DNA of 32,961 nucleotides from Emcibacter sp. (GTDB lineage Bacteria > Pseudomonadota > Alphaproteobacteria > Sphingomonadales > Emcibacteraceae). The stretch covers positions 1 to 32,961 of the forward strand of contig JALSHF010000018.1 in NCBI GenBank assembly GCA_026982375.1, read 5' to 3'. A program made the position numbers and the translations under genes. The notes under the pieces are model-generated. The model was not told the DNA's origin. It saw only the letters and a program-made list of their open reading frames with translations, and did not search any database. Shown one piece after another: positions 1-9,176 of the stretch; position 1 is the stretch's first letter; each line of letters starts with the position of its first letter.

Positions 1-743
1 TGAATGTGCAGTTCGCGGTTAAGGATGATGTGGTCTATCTGATTGAGGTCAACCCCCGGGCCAGCCGAACGGTGCCCTTTGTCGCCAAAGCCATTGGCGC
101 GCCAATCGCCAAATATGCGGCCCGTATCATGGCAGGGGAAAAAATATCCGCCTTCACCTTCCCGTCAGCCACACCGAATCATGTGGCGATAAAAGAAGTC
201 GTCTTGCCCTTTAACCGGTTTCCGGGCGTTGATGTCCTTCTCGGCCCTGAAATGCGTTCTACGGGGGAGGTCATGGGACTGGATGATACTTTTGCCAAGG
301 CTTTTCTGAAATCGCAGATTGCGGCGGGCACGCATCTGCCCCTCGCCGGAACAGTCTTTATTTCCGTTAAAAACAGCGACAAACAAAAAATGGCTGAACC
401 TGCCCGGATCCTGCTGGAGATGGGCTATACCGTGGTCGCGACTGGCGGGACGGCTGAATATCTGCAAAATGAAGGGCTGAACGTCCAGCGTATGAACAAA
501 GTTCTGGAAGGGCGGCCCCATATTGTCGATGCCATAAAAAACAAAGGCATTCAATTGATCTTCAACACAACGGAAGGCAGCCAGTCCATTACCGACAGCT
601 ATCAGCTTCGGCGCACGGCATTAACCCATAATATTCCCTATTATACCACCACAAGGGGAGCTATTTCAGCCATGGAGGCCATAAAAGTCTTGAAATCCAG
701 CTCACTTGAAGTTAAACCCCTTCAGTCTTATGTGTTTGAGTAA
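1..743 (+). CDS. carB: Carbamoyl-phosphate synthase large subunit, C-terminal part (5' truncated by window edge)
   Basis: Frame opens at the edge as (M)[32 protein letters not shown], the conserved CarB motif, followed by an MGS-like C-terminal domain ([12 protein letters not shown]). Confidence 0.96.
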   Translation, partial: NVQFAVKDDVVYLIEVNPRASRTVPFVAKAIGAPIAKYAARIMAGEKISAFTFPSATPNHVAIKEVVLPFNRFPGVDVLLGPEMRSTGEVMGLDDTFAKAFLKSQIAAGTHLPLAGTVFISVKNSDKQKMAEPARILLEMGYTVVATGGTAEYLQNEGLNVQRMNKVLEGRPHIVDAIKNKGIQLIFNTTEGSQSITDSYQLRRTALTHNIPYYTTTRGAISAMEAIKVLKSSSLEVKPLQSYVFE

Positions 744-834
744 AGATTTTTCATAAAATGACAATGATGCGTTTATATTTTATAATAGGATAAAATATAT
801 TCTTCATTGCGGTGTTAAAAATAGAAAATATTAC

Positions 835-1311
835 ATGATGGTCGAAAAAGTACCAATGACAGCAGAAGGTCACCAAAGACTGGAAGCAGAATTAAAAAAT
901 TTAAAGCATGTGCAGCGCCCGGCTGTTATTAAAGCCATTGAAGAAGCGCGCGCCCACGGCGACCTGTCTGAGAATGCGGAATATCATGCGGCCAAAGAAC
1001 AACAAGGCTTTATCGAATCCCGAATTCAGGATTTTGAAGGCAAGGTAAGCCGCTCGGAAGTCTTTGACCCCAAGGAGCTTTCCGGAGATACCGTGTTATT
1101 TTCAGCGACAGTCAGCCTGACAGACGAAGATGACAAAACCGTCAAATACCAAATTGTCGGTGTCGATGAAGCTGATGTTTCCAATGGAAAGATATCCTTC
1201 ATTTCCCCCATTGGCCGCGCCTTGATCGGGCGCCGGATCGGAGATGAAGTTGAGGTCAAAACCCCCATGGGCGAAACTTATTATGAAATTACAAATATAG
1301 AATTCATATAG
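835..1311 (+). CDS. greA: Transcription elongation factor GreA
   Basis: 158 aa; [39 protein letters not shown] and [18 protein letters not shown] are GreA signatures. Confidence 0.96.
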   Translation: MMVEKVPMTAEGHQRLEAELKNLKHVQRPAVIKAIEEARAHGDLSENAEYHAAKEQQGFIESRIQDFEGKVSRSEVFDPKELSGDTVLFSATVSLTDEDDKTVKYQIVGVDEADVSNGKISFISPIGRALIGRRIGDEVEVKTPMGETYYEITNIEFI

Positions 1312-1370
1312 AGCGTTTTGCGCTTGGCCACGATTTGCGCTTGGCGACGACCCGCTGATTGCTTTTAAAG

Positions 1371-1862
1371 CTATTCCTCAACATTGCCCACAGGAACCCC
1401 GTGAAGTTTTTTGGCACAGCGAATGCTCAAAGATGTTTTCACGCTGTCTACATTGGGGGCCGGCGTTAATTTTGTGGTCAGAAAATTTTGAAATTGCGCC
1501 AGATCCCGAGCGACGATCTTCAAGATAAAATCAATTTCGCCATTTAACATATAAGTTTCCCGGACAAGCGGCCATTCTGCCACCCGTTCCTCAAAGGCCT
1601 TTAAATCACTTTCCGCCTGACTATGCAGACCAACCATGGCGAAAACCGTTAATCCAAAACCCATTGATTCGGCGTTAAGTTCCGCATGATAACCTTGAAT
1701 GTATCCCGCCTCTTCCAATGCCCGAACCCGCCTCAGGCAGGGCGGTGCGGTAATGCCCACTTTTTCAGCCAATTCAACATTGGTAATTCGGCCATCATTC
1801 TGGAGGTTCTCTAAAATTTTACAGTCAATATCATCCAACTTAACGCGATGCATTCTGTTCAT
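1371..1862 (-). CDS. Lrp/AsnC family transcriptional regulator
   Basis: LDDIDCKILENLQNDGRITNVELAEKVGITAPPCLRRVRALEEAGYIQGY: typical AsnC HTH, followed by a RAM-like ligand domain. Confidence 0.93.
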   Translation of the reverse strand: MNRMHRVKLDDIDCKILENLQNDGRITNVELAEKVGITAPPCLRRVRALEEAGYIQGYHAELNAESMGFGLTVFAMVGLHSQAESDLKAFEERVAEWPLVRETYMLNGEIDFILKIVARDLAQFQNFLTTKLTPAPNVDSVKTSLSIRCAKKLHGVPVGNVEE

Positions 1863-2244
1863 TCCTCGTGATTAAATCTATTTTTCATGGCAACCTGCAA
1901 ATAGCTGCTCCCCTGTTAATATTCCAAAATCAAGGTTGAAACAATATTTCCCAGATTGATTATATTATATTATATATTCATATTTTTGCATAATAAAATA
2001 TAATTTTATGAGATTATGACTTTCATTCTATGATTATTTTACAGAATTATGGTTAATGGATTACAGGATTATGGTTAACGAAAAAGCCGATAAAAACTGA
2101 TCTTTTAACTGGCTTTTCGCTGAAAAAAAGGCTACCGTTACCACCATAGATATACGCGGCATAACGACGTTGAATAATCAAAAAAAATCCCTGTTTTAAG
2201 CAGGGTTTATTTGTTGGGGGCAAAGTTTATTTATTGGGGAAAGG

Positions 2245-4572
2245 ATGAATGTGCAAAAAAGAGCTCAGTTTGACGATAGAATTCGCAATCTGATTGCGCT
2301 TGCGCAGGATGGCTCTGAGCATAGTCGAACCCTGTTATTCTCTCATATCAGCGATCTTTTCCTTCAACAAAGACCGCTGGCATCCCCCGTTCAGGAAAGG
2401 ATGTTGGTTGAGATATTAAAAGAGCTCCTCAATCAAGTCACTTTATCCGCGCGTCAGGAAATTGCCGCCGCCCTTTGTGCCTTAACCAGCCCGCCGGAAC
2501 AGCTCATTAATATTTTATGCGAGGATGTCGTAGAAGTATCTGGCCCCATATTGGAAAAAGCAATCCTGCCCGATGAAAAACTTATTCATTTAATCCGTTA
2601 CGGCACAGAACAACATAGAATTCATATTTCCCGGCGCTTTGGACTTTCGCCTTTTGTACGCCATGAACTTGAAAAGGCCTTTCAGGAATCCCAAAGCTCA
2701 AAATTAAAATATAGCTTAAATGAACTTGATAAACTTTCGGAAGACCATGTTCCGCATATAGACGAAGAAACCACCGCTAATATTCTTGAACTATTGCGGG
2801 CCCAAAAAATTCACAGCCAAAAAAGTCACGGCCAGAAAATTCACAATAGTTATCCTGAAATATCACCCGAAAGACCTACAGATGAAATGCCTGCTCCTGA
2901 GGAATCCGTACAGGGAACGGCTTTTACCAACATATCAGAGCCCGAAGACCAAAAAGAAATTACAAAAACTCCAGAGGAAAATCTGGCCGGCGCAAAAGGC
3001 ACGACTGACGATTCCGCACCAATTCCGGATTCCGGACATACGCCGCAGCAGCAGGCACCATATCAAGACCAAAATAATATTTTCCAGAAGACTATTGTGG
3101 CCAATGACGCTGTGCCGCCTCCGAAAGAAGACAGCCAGTATAGCAGGAAAAAATTTGGAGAAAATATCAGCGAGAATACCCCGCGCCATATACAGCCGCG
3201 CAGCATCATCCATATGAATGATGCTACTTCAGACCTTGCCGATGATATCTGCCAACAGGTTCAGGATACCCGCAATGAAACCGACAAGCAACGAGACCTC
3301 GTGCGGTCCGTCGCCGACTGGTTCTGGGAAATCGACCGGACTGGATTGATCAGCTTTGTATCAGAAGAAGCCCTGAGTGCATTTGGCTGCAGCGGCCCAA
3401 CCCTTATCGGCGTAAATTTTATATCCCTATGCAGGTTGCCCGAGCCACTTGAGGCCCCCAATGTGCGTGACATGTCGATCACGGGCAATGATGAAAATAT
3501 CAAACAGGAAACTTTCGACTTCTTATTTGAACGAAGATCATCATTTCGGGACAGACCTTTTTATATTACCAGCCAGGATGACAAGGAAACGCTTTGGCTT
3601 ATCAGCGCCATTGCCGTATTTGATATTCATACCGGACGTTTCACTGGTTTCCGGGGCAGCGCACGTTCGGCCCTCAATGACCAGCAACCTTTCCCGGCCA
3701 TCATGCCAGACGCCCAAAATATACAGGAAAATATCCTGGAAAAATATGTGACAGCACAAACATATAAGGCTAAAGACGCCTTAGGAGAAGAAGCAGCGGC
3801 GCTCAAGGCCTATGATGATGAAATTGCCACAGAACTGCTCCAGAATATATCTCACGAATTCAGAACACCTTTAAACGCCATAATAGGTTTTTCGGAAATG
3901 ATCGATATGGAAGCATGGGGGCCTGTAAACGAGCAATATCACAAGAATACGAAAAATATCCTTACCGCTGCCGGGCATTTAAAAGAAGCGGTCAATGATG
4001 TATTGGATTCCGCCAAGCTCGAAGCGGGACTCATGCCGTTCGATCCTGAGTCATTCTCTCTAAAATCGGTTTTAAAGAATAGTCAGGAAAATGTTAAAAA
4101 CCTTGCGGAGGAACATCAGGTAGAGTTTCTGGACAACAGCAATAATATTGATGTCATTCTTTATAATGACAAACAAAGCGTAGAGCTGTGCCTGACCAAA
4201 ATTCTCTCCAGCATTATCAAAAGAGCGTCGGGCGGTGAGGTCATCAGACCGTCAGTTCTGATCAATAGCAATGCGCAGGTTAGAATCGAAATACCGATTC
4301 TTGGCTCAAGAATCAATGAAGAAAATGCCAAAAAAATGTTCGAAAAAGTTAAAACCGAACCGGATGAGCCAGTAGATTCTCCAAAAAATGACCCAAAAAA
4401 TAACATGGAATATGCCCCTAAAATATCATCCGGCTTTGGATTACATGTGGCAAAGAGTCTGGCAAATATGATTGGCGGCAACATTTCTGTTCATAAATCG
4501 CAAGGTTATGTCACCCATTTGGCCCTTACCCTCAGCAATCACGAACCAGCCTCGCAAGCCCCGAATTCATAA
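2245..4572 (+). CDS. DUF2336-like / PAS / HisKA sensor protein with degenerate ATPase domain
   Basis: 775 aa; helical N-terminus resembling DUF2336, low-complexity linker, PAS-like region (SVADWFWEIDRTGLISFVSEEA), H-box NISHEFRTPLNAIIGFSEMI; C-terminal HATPase-like region lacks canonical N and G1 boxes. Confidence 0.82.
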   Translation: MNVQKRAQFDDRIRNLIALAQDGSEHSRTLLFSHISDLFLQQRPLASPVQERMLVEILKELLNQVTLSARQEIAAALCALTSPPEQLINILCEDVVEVSGPILEKAILPDEKLIHLIRYGTEQHRIHISRRFGLSPFVRHELEKAFQESQSSKLKYSLNELDKLSEDHVPHIDEETTANILELLRAQKIHSQKSHGQKIHNSYPEISPERPTDEMPAPEESVQGTAFTNISEPEDQKEITKTPEENLAGAKGTTDDSAPIPDSGHTPQQQAPYQDQNNIFQKTIVANDAVPPPKEDSQYSRKKFGENISENTPRHIQPRSIIHMNDATSDLADDICQQVQDTRNETDKQRDLVRSVADWFWEIDRTGLISFVSEEALSAFGCSGPTLIGVNFISLCRLPEPLEAPNVRDMSITGNDENIKQETFDFLFERRSSFRDRPFYITSQDDKETLWLISAIAVFDIHTGRFTGFRGSARSALNDQQPFPAIMPDAQNIQENILEKYVTAQTYKAKDALGEEAAALKAYDDEIATELLQNISHEFRTPLNAIIGFSEMIDMEAWGPVNEQYHKNTKNILTAAGHLKEAVNDVLDSAKLEAGLMPFDPESFSLKSVLKNSQENVKNLAEEHQVEFLDNSNNIDVILYNDKQSVELCLTKILSSIIKRASGGEVIRPSVLINSNAQVRIEIPILGSRINEENAKKMFEKVKTEPDEPVDSPKNDPKNNMEYAPKISSGFGLHVAKSLANMIGGNISVHKSQGYVTHLALTLSNHEPASQAPNS

Positions 4573-4579
4573 AGATTTC

Positions 4580-4618
4580 ATAGAGGTTTCCCTGTATTTC
4601 ATTCTTTGAAACTTCTAT
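4580..4618 (+). other. Inverted repeat downstream of the sensor gene
   Basis: ATAGAGGTTTC (4580-4590) and GAAACTTCTAT (4608-4618): 11-bp stem with one G-U pair and a 17-nt loop, 8 nt after the stop codon; no T-tract follows. Confidence 0.45.
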
Positions 4619-4763
4619 ATAAGCATTTCCCATAAATAGCTTTATAGACGAATGAGTAAAATTTTAGCTAAATTTTATGACAAATTCCTGAAAAATATAC
4701 TTAAATATATATTAATATTTTCCTGATAACCAATTGTAATCAAATAAGAATTTCTGAAAAACG

Positions 4764-4778
4764 TTAACCTTTTGTTCA
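4764..4778 (+). promoter_or_regulatory. Candidate CtrA-type box upstream of the first flp pilin gene
   Basis: TTAA-CCTTTTG-TTCA: 7/8 match to TTAA-N7-TTAA, about 76 bp upstream of the flp ATG. Confidence 0.4.
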
Positions 4779-4854
4779 TAATTTTCCTGCATATTAGGCT
4801 CACAACTTTGGCATTGAACAATAATTTAACCAAGCACATTTTGGAGATTTAGAA

Positions 4855-5019
4855 ATGAGAAAATTTTTTACACAACTACGCAAGTCAGAAAAAGGCGCAA
4901 CGGCTATTGAATATGGTCTGATTGCCGCATTGATCGCCGTGGTCGCTATCGGCGCGATGACAAGTGTTGGTACGTCACTGACAGCAAAGTTCACGACTAT
5001 TAACAGCAGCCTGCAATAG
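4855..5019 (+). CDS. flp: Flp/Fap-type pilin (54 aa), too short for the supplied ORF track
   Basis: Translated by eye: MRKFFTQLRKSEKGATAIEYGLIAALIAVVAIGAMTSVGTSLTAKFTTINSSLQ*; prepilin site KG|ATAIEYGL; purine-rich sequence (GGAGATTTAGAA) before the ATG. Confidence 0.95.
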   Translation: MRKFFTQLRKSEKGATAIEYGLIAALIAVVAIGAMTSVGTSLTAKFTTINSSLQ

Positions 5020-5056
5020 ACGGCTTCCCTGTTTTTATAAATTATGAATTATACAT

Positions 5057-5096
5057 AGAAGCTCTGGATGAATTTTCCAGGGCTTCTATTTTTTTT
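5057..5096 (+). terminator. Intrinsic terminator between the two pilin genes
   Basis: AGAAGCTCTGGA - TGAATTT - TCCAGGGCTTCT: 12-bp stem with one G-U pair, followed by A and eight T residues. Confidence 0.88.
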
Positions 5097-5119
5097 ATTC
5101 TTAAGCAACGGGGCAAGCA

Positions 5120-5305
5120 ATGAAAAATAAAATTCTCAAGAAATTATATGTAAGCGAAGCAGGAGCAACAGCCATTGAATATGGTCTGATCATGGCGTTA
5201 GTCGTCATTGCATCTGTGGGGGCTTTAACCACCATGAGCGATACTATCGTTTTAAGCTTGCAGGATACCTCCTCAAGAGTATCAGATGCCATGGAAGAAA
5301 ATTAG
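5120..5305 (+). CDS. flp: Second Flp-type pilin (61 aa)
   Basis: MKNKILKKLYVSEAG|ATAIEYGLIMALVVIASVGALTTM... with Flp prepilin processing motif. Confidence 0.92.
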   Translation: MKNKILKKLYVSEAGATAIEYGLIMALVVIASVGALTTMSDTIVLSLQDTSSRVSDAMEEN

Positions 5306-5430
5306 GCCATATCTAACTTTCTTTCGGCGCTAATATGAAGCACAAAAAATATTATAGTTAACGGAAAAAACATCTTTTTTATATATTTTCTCACTGAACC
5401 AATAGAAAAATAAAAATCGGAACCACCGTT

Positions 5431-5961
5431 TTGTTAACGATAATAATACTGATTACATTCTCCTTGATTATGTTATGGGCAGCCTATTCTGACCTGACAC
5501 GTTATCTTTTGCCAAACAAGCTATGTCTGGCAGCCGCCGCGCTTTATCCCATATTTTTGCTGGCGACTTACGTGGATGGTGACGGCATGCCCCTGCATGA
5601 TATTTTAATGTCTATTGTCATTGCCCTCGTCATTTTTGCCGTTTGCGCCGGATTTTTTGCCCTGAATATCATGGGCGGCGGGGATGTAAAATTAATTCCG
5701 ATCGTGGCCTTATGGGCTGGCAGCACGCATGTTTTACCCTATTTATTCATCACTTCTCTGGTTGGCGGCCTCATTGCTATGACTATAATCATCATAAATC
5801 GCATAAATAGGTCAAAATATTACAAATCTTCAGAAAATATAAACCTCTACGTGGCAGAAAAGAAGATAAGTGCAGTCCCTTATGGAATTGGCATCGCCCT
5901 TGGCGGTCTTTTTGTCGCGTATCAGTTGTTTGCCGGACTTAATGAGACAATGGGCATTTAA
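5431..5961 (+). CDS. cpaA: Type IV prepilin (A24) peptidase CpaA/TadV
   Basis: AAYSDLTRYLLPNKL and NIMGGGDVKLIPIVALWAG (GxGD protease motif); multiple hydrophobic segments; TTG start as in the ORF track. Confidence 0.93.
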   Translation: MLTIIILITFSLIMLWAAYSDLTRYLLPNKLCLAAAALYPIFLLATYVDGDGMPLHDILMSIVIALVIFAVCAGFFALNIMGGGDVKLIPIVALWAGSTHVLPYLFITSLVGGLIAMTIIIINRINRSKYYKSSENINLYVAEKKISAVPYGIGIALGGLFVAYQLFAGLNETMGI

Positions 5962-6025
5962 TGAAGCAAGAGGCATTCATAGCCTGAGGCGACAATCACA
6001 GGGTTTCAGAACAAGGATAGTATAA

Positions 6026-7006
6026 ATGAATTTTAATATAAAAAGCATCGTTCTTATCGGGGTCGCACTGGTTGTCGCCGGCATCACGGCTGTGCTTGCG
6101 CGAAGCCTCATCACCGCGCCAGAGCCAACAGCTACCGGCTCACAGATTGTTGAAAAAGTTGTGGATTCCAAGATGAAAATCCTGGTGGCTGCAATCAATA
6201 TGCCGGTAGGGCACTTCATTAAACCTGATGATCTCGTCTGGCAGTCCTGGCCAGATGAAACCGTACATGAAAGCTACGTTCAGCAAGAGTCTAACATAAC
6301 ATTAGACTCTTTCAACGGGGCCGTCGTAAGATCCGCAACATCCTCTGGGGAACCTATTTTAGAGAATCGTATGGTGAAGCCCGGCAACAGGGGCTTTATG
6401 GCAGCGGTTCTGCCCGCAGGAAAGCGCGCTATTTCCATAAGAATTACCGCAACCACTGGCAATGCGGGTTTTATATTTCCCGGCGACAGGGTTGATATCC
6501 TGCTGACCCATCAAGTGGCCATAAAGGATAAAACTCGCAAAAAAGCCAGCATTAGTGAAACAATACTCCACAATGTTCGAATATTAGCTATTAATCAACG
6601 CACGAATAATCCAACCCATACCCCGGCTATTGGACAAACTGCCACATTGGAAGTCACGCCAAAAGAAGCCGAAGCCATTTCACTCGCAAAGAATATTGGC
6701 GAATTATCATTGATCCTGAGAAGTTTAGGGACAGAGGACACAAAGGATGTGCAAACCGTCACATGGGACAGTGATGTCAGCCATCAAATTTCCGCTGGTT
6801 CCTCTGGCGGCGGCGCAGGCAACAATGCCTCCGTGGAAGTTTTCCGTGGCGGCGTAAAAGATACCCAAAAATTCAGCTTCAATCAGCTCATGAAGCAAGC
6901 TTTAAACGCCAATAACAACTCTGGATCAAATTCTGGGTCAAATTCTGGGTCAAATTCTGGGCAAAATGAAACTAATGACGATGGATCAGAGGAAACAGAC
7001 CAATGA
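6026..7006 (+). CDS. cpaB: Flp pilus assembly protein CpaB/RcpC
   Basis: SAF-like region (ILVAAINMPVGHFIKPDDLVWQSWP), PGNRGFMAAVLPAGKRAISIRI, PGDRVDILLTH; position in Tad operon. Confidence 0.93.
   Translation: MNFNIKSIVLIGVALVVAGITAVLARSLITAPEPTATGSQIVEKVVDSKMKILVAAINMPVGHFIKPDDLVWQSWPDETVHESYVQQESNITLDSFNGAVVRSATSSGEPILENRMVKPGNRGFMAAVLPAGKRAISIRITATTGNAGFIFPGDRVDILLTHQVAIKDKTRKKASISETILHNVRILAINQRTNNPTHTPAIGQTATLEVTPKEAEAISLAKNIGELSLILRSLGTEDTKDVQTVTWDSDVSHQISAGSSGGGAGNNASVEVFRGGVKDTQKFSFNQLMKQALNANNNSGSNSGSNSGSNSGQNETNDDGSEETDQ
6920..6967 (+). repeat. 12-bp tandem repeat, 4 copies, in the 3' end of cpaB
   Basis: TCTGGATCAAAT / TCTGGGTCAAAT / TCTGGGTCAAAT / TCTGGGCAAAAT; encodes an SGSN-type linker. 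Confidence 0.95.
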
Positions 7007-8460
7007 TAAACCCCCCTTTTAACATAACATCAAGCCCCCTGATAAAATGGGTGAAACGCGCGATTGTCATGGCTCTGGCCCTACCTGTTTTATCATTTTC
7101 TATGGCGAATACGGCTGTCAGCAAAGAGGCCGTCCGGCAAAATATAGAAGTTGGCAAAGGCACGCTCATACGCTTTAAGGAACCTGTCCATAATGTTTTT
7201 ATTGCCAATTCAGAAATAGCAGACCTTCAAATAAAGTCGCCTACCCTTGTCTATATTTATGGTAAAGCCCAGGGCGAGACCAACCTCTATGCGGTTACTA
7301 ATGATGACCGCGTTGTTTATGAAGGCACGATCGCGGTCAATCATAATCTCGGCAGCTTGGAATCAGCCCTCAAACACGTCATTCCAGGGGCGAATATTCA
7401 GGTCAAATCCTATGAGGGTTTACTGCTGTTAACCGGAAATGTAGATAACCCGGAAGAGGCCGAAGATGCACGCCGCATGGCAGAAGATTTCATTGGCAAA
7501 GGTAAAACGATCATCAACAAACTGCAAATAGCGACACCCGTTCAGGTTAACCTGCGGGTGAGGATCGCCGAAATTGGTCGCGATACCAGAAAACAACTTG
7601 GCTTTAACTGGGAAAATCTACTTGCCAGCGGCAGTACGGCTGTCGGCATGATACAGGGCGCGAATGTTTTTAACCTCGTTCCAGATCCCACAGGCCTTAC
7701 CAATAATCTGCTCAGAGAATTTGCCGTTCAAGGCCGGGGGGTAAACAGTCTGTTCAGTGGATTTAGGGCTGGAAACCTTGATATCAACTTCATTATTGAT
7801 GCCCTTGAAACCGAAGGCGTATTATCTGTTCTTGCGGAACCTAATCTGACCACCCAATCCGGTGAATCTGCAAACTTCCTCGCGGGCGGCGAATATCCGG
7901 TACCGACCCTTGATCAGAACGGACGCGTGGTTATTGAGTTTAAGGAATTCGGCATTTCTCTCGAATTTACGCCGGTGGTCTTAAACAATGGCCGGATTAA
8001 CATGGAGATCAAGCCTGAGGTTAGTCAACTGTCTTCAAACGGGGCGATCTCGTTACAGGGGTTCAATATTCCCGCGTTGAGTACGCGCCGGGTTGAAACC
8101 ACTATAGAACTTGGTTCCGGTCAAAGTTTTGCCATCGCGGGACTGCTTCAAAACAGCGTTACCCATGATCTGGAAAAATTCCCGTGGCTGGGGGATATCC
8201 CCATCCTTGGCACTCTTTTCAGATCCAGTCAATTCAGGCGTCAGGAAACTGAACTGGTCATCATCGTAACGCCCTATATCGTAGAGCCTCATAATGGCGG
8301 TGACATGCCGTTGCCCACAGATGGGCTGGAAATACCAAATGATTATGAACGCTATATCAAGGGTCAGTCATATGCCACGAGAAAGCCGAATATGCCCGCC
8401 CCTGTGCAGGGCAAAAAAGGGCAAAAACTAAATAATGCCGCCGGCTTCATTCTGGATTAA
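7003..8460 (+). CDS. cpaC: Tad outer-membrane secretin CpaC/RcpA
   Basis: N-terminal BON-like region followed by secretin domain: VLAEPNLTTQSGESANFLAGGEYPVP, KFPWLGDIPILGTLFRSSQFRRQETELVIIVTPYIVEP. Confidence 0.95.
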   Translation: MINPPFNITSSPLIKWVKRAIVMALALPVLSFSMANTAVSKEAVRQNIEVGKGTLIRFKEPVHNVFIANSEIADLQIKSPTLVYIYGKAQGETNLYAVTNDDRVVYEGTIAVNHNLGSLESALKHVIPGANIQVKSYEGLLLLTGNVDNPEEAEDARRMAEDFIGKGKTIINKLQIATPVQVNLRVRIAEIGRDTRKQLGFNWENLLASGSTAVGMIQGANVFNLVPDPTGLTNNLLREFAVQGRGVNSLFSGFRAGNLDINFIIDALETEGVLSVLAEPNLTTQSGESANFLAGGEYPVPTLDQNGRVVIEFKEFGISLEFTPVVLNNGRINMEIKPEVSQLSSNGAISLQGFNIPALSTRRVETTIELGSGQSFAIAGLLQNSVTHDLEKFPWLGDIPILGTLFRSSQFRRQETELVIIVTPYIVEPHNGGDMPLPTDGLEIPNDYERYIKGQSYATRKPNMPAPVQGKKGQKLNNAAGFILD

Positions 8461-8471
8461 GGGATACAAAA

Positions 8472-9158
8472 ATGGAAGTAACAATGATAAAAAAAATTAA
8501 GAATTTCATTTCCGGCCATATCTCTATTTTGGCCTCTGTTATGATAAGCCTGATACTGGCTGGCTGTAGCGGTGCCACAAATTATATGGATAGCGACTCC
8601 CATAAACGCAATGAAGTTGAAATGGTCAGAATCCCCTTTACCGTCACTTTTGAAACGGGCAGCCCTAATCTGTCCGGCGAGATGACAGAAGAGCTGGACA
8701 TATTCATGATGAAAAGCAATGTATCTTACGGCGATGAACTGAGCATGGATTTTCCTTTGCAGCGGGACGGAAAACTGTCCAAACAAAATGAAACCAGGCT
8801 TGCGTCAATGTCCGCATTGCTCAAGAAACGTGGCCTGCGGCTGTCGCCTGATATTACGCCTTATGGCCTGAGCCCCAGAGAGAATCAAGCCCGGTTACTG
8901 ATTTCACGCTATGTGGTGACACCGCCGCGCTGCGGAGACTGGTCACAGCCCTCCAACAAAAATTACGGGAATAGCAGTTTGCTGAATCTGGGTTGCGCCA
9001 ATCAGGCAAATTTGGGGCTTATGGTGGCCAATCCCCGTGATTTGATCATTGGCACAAACAACGGGTCGCCTGATGCAGAAAAATCTGCGAAGGCCGTCAA
9101 TACTTACAGAACGAAAAAACCTGCCAACGGCACATCAAACGCATCCAAAGCTAAATAA
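8472..9158 (+). CDS. cpaD: CpaD-family pilus biogenesis lipoprotein
   Basis: Lipobox ILAGC after signal segment; RYVVTPPRCGDWSQPSNKNYGNSSLLNLGCANQANLGLMVANPRDLI is CpaD-like. Confidence 0.9.
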   Translation: MEVTMIKKIKNFISGHISILASVMISLILAGCSGATNYMDSDSHKRNEVEMVRIPFTVTFETGSPNLSGEMTEELDIFMMKSNVSYGDELSMDFPLQRDGKLSKQNETRLASMSALLKKRGLRLSPDITPYGLSPRENQARLLISRYVVTPPRCGDWSQPSNKNYGNSSLLNLGCANQANLGLMVANPRDLIIGTNNGSPDAEKSAKAVNTYRTKKPANGTSNASKAK

Positions 9159-9176
9159 TAGTAACGGGAATAGAAT

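Noticed and set aside
2187-2210. CCCTG-TTTTAAG-CAGGG hairpin as a terminator
   Set aside because: Only a 5-bp stem with an interrupted T-tract; too weak to call, though it lies in the repeat-rich leader of the left kinase.
2786-3217. Plus-strand ORF of 143 aa and antisense ORFs within the left kinase
   Set aside because: Alternative frames inside the low-complexity linker of the 775-aa gene; composition is frame-shifted Lys/Arg-rich translation with no domain.
4800-5292. Minus-strand ORFs 4800-4994 and 5101-5292
   Set aside because: Antisense shadows of the two Flp pilin genes, which are clear on the plus strand.
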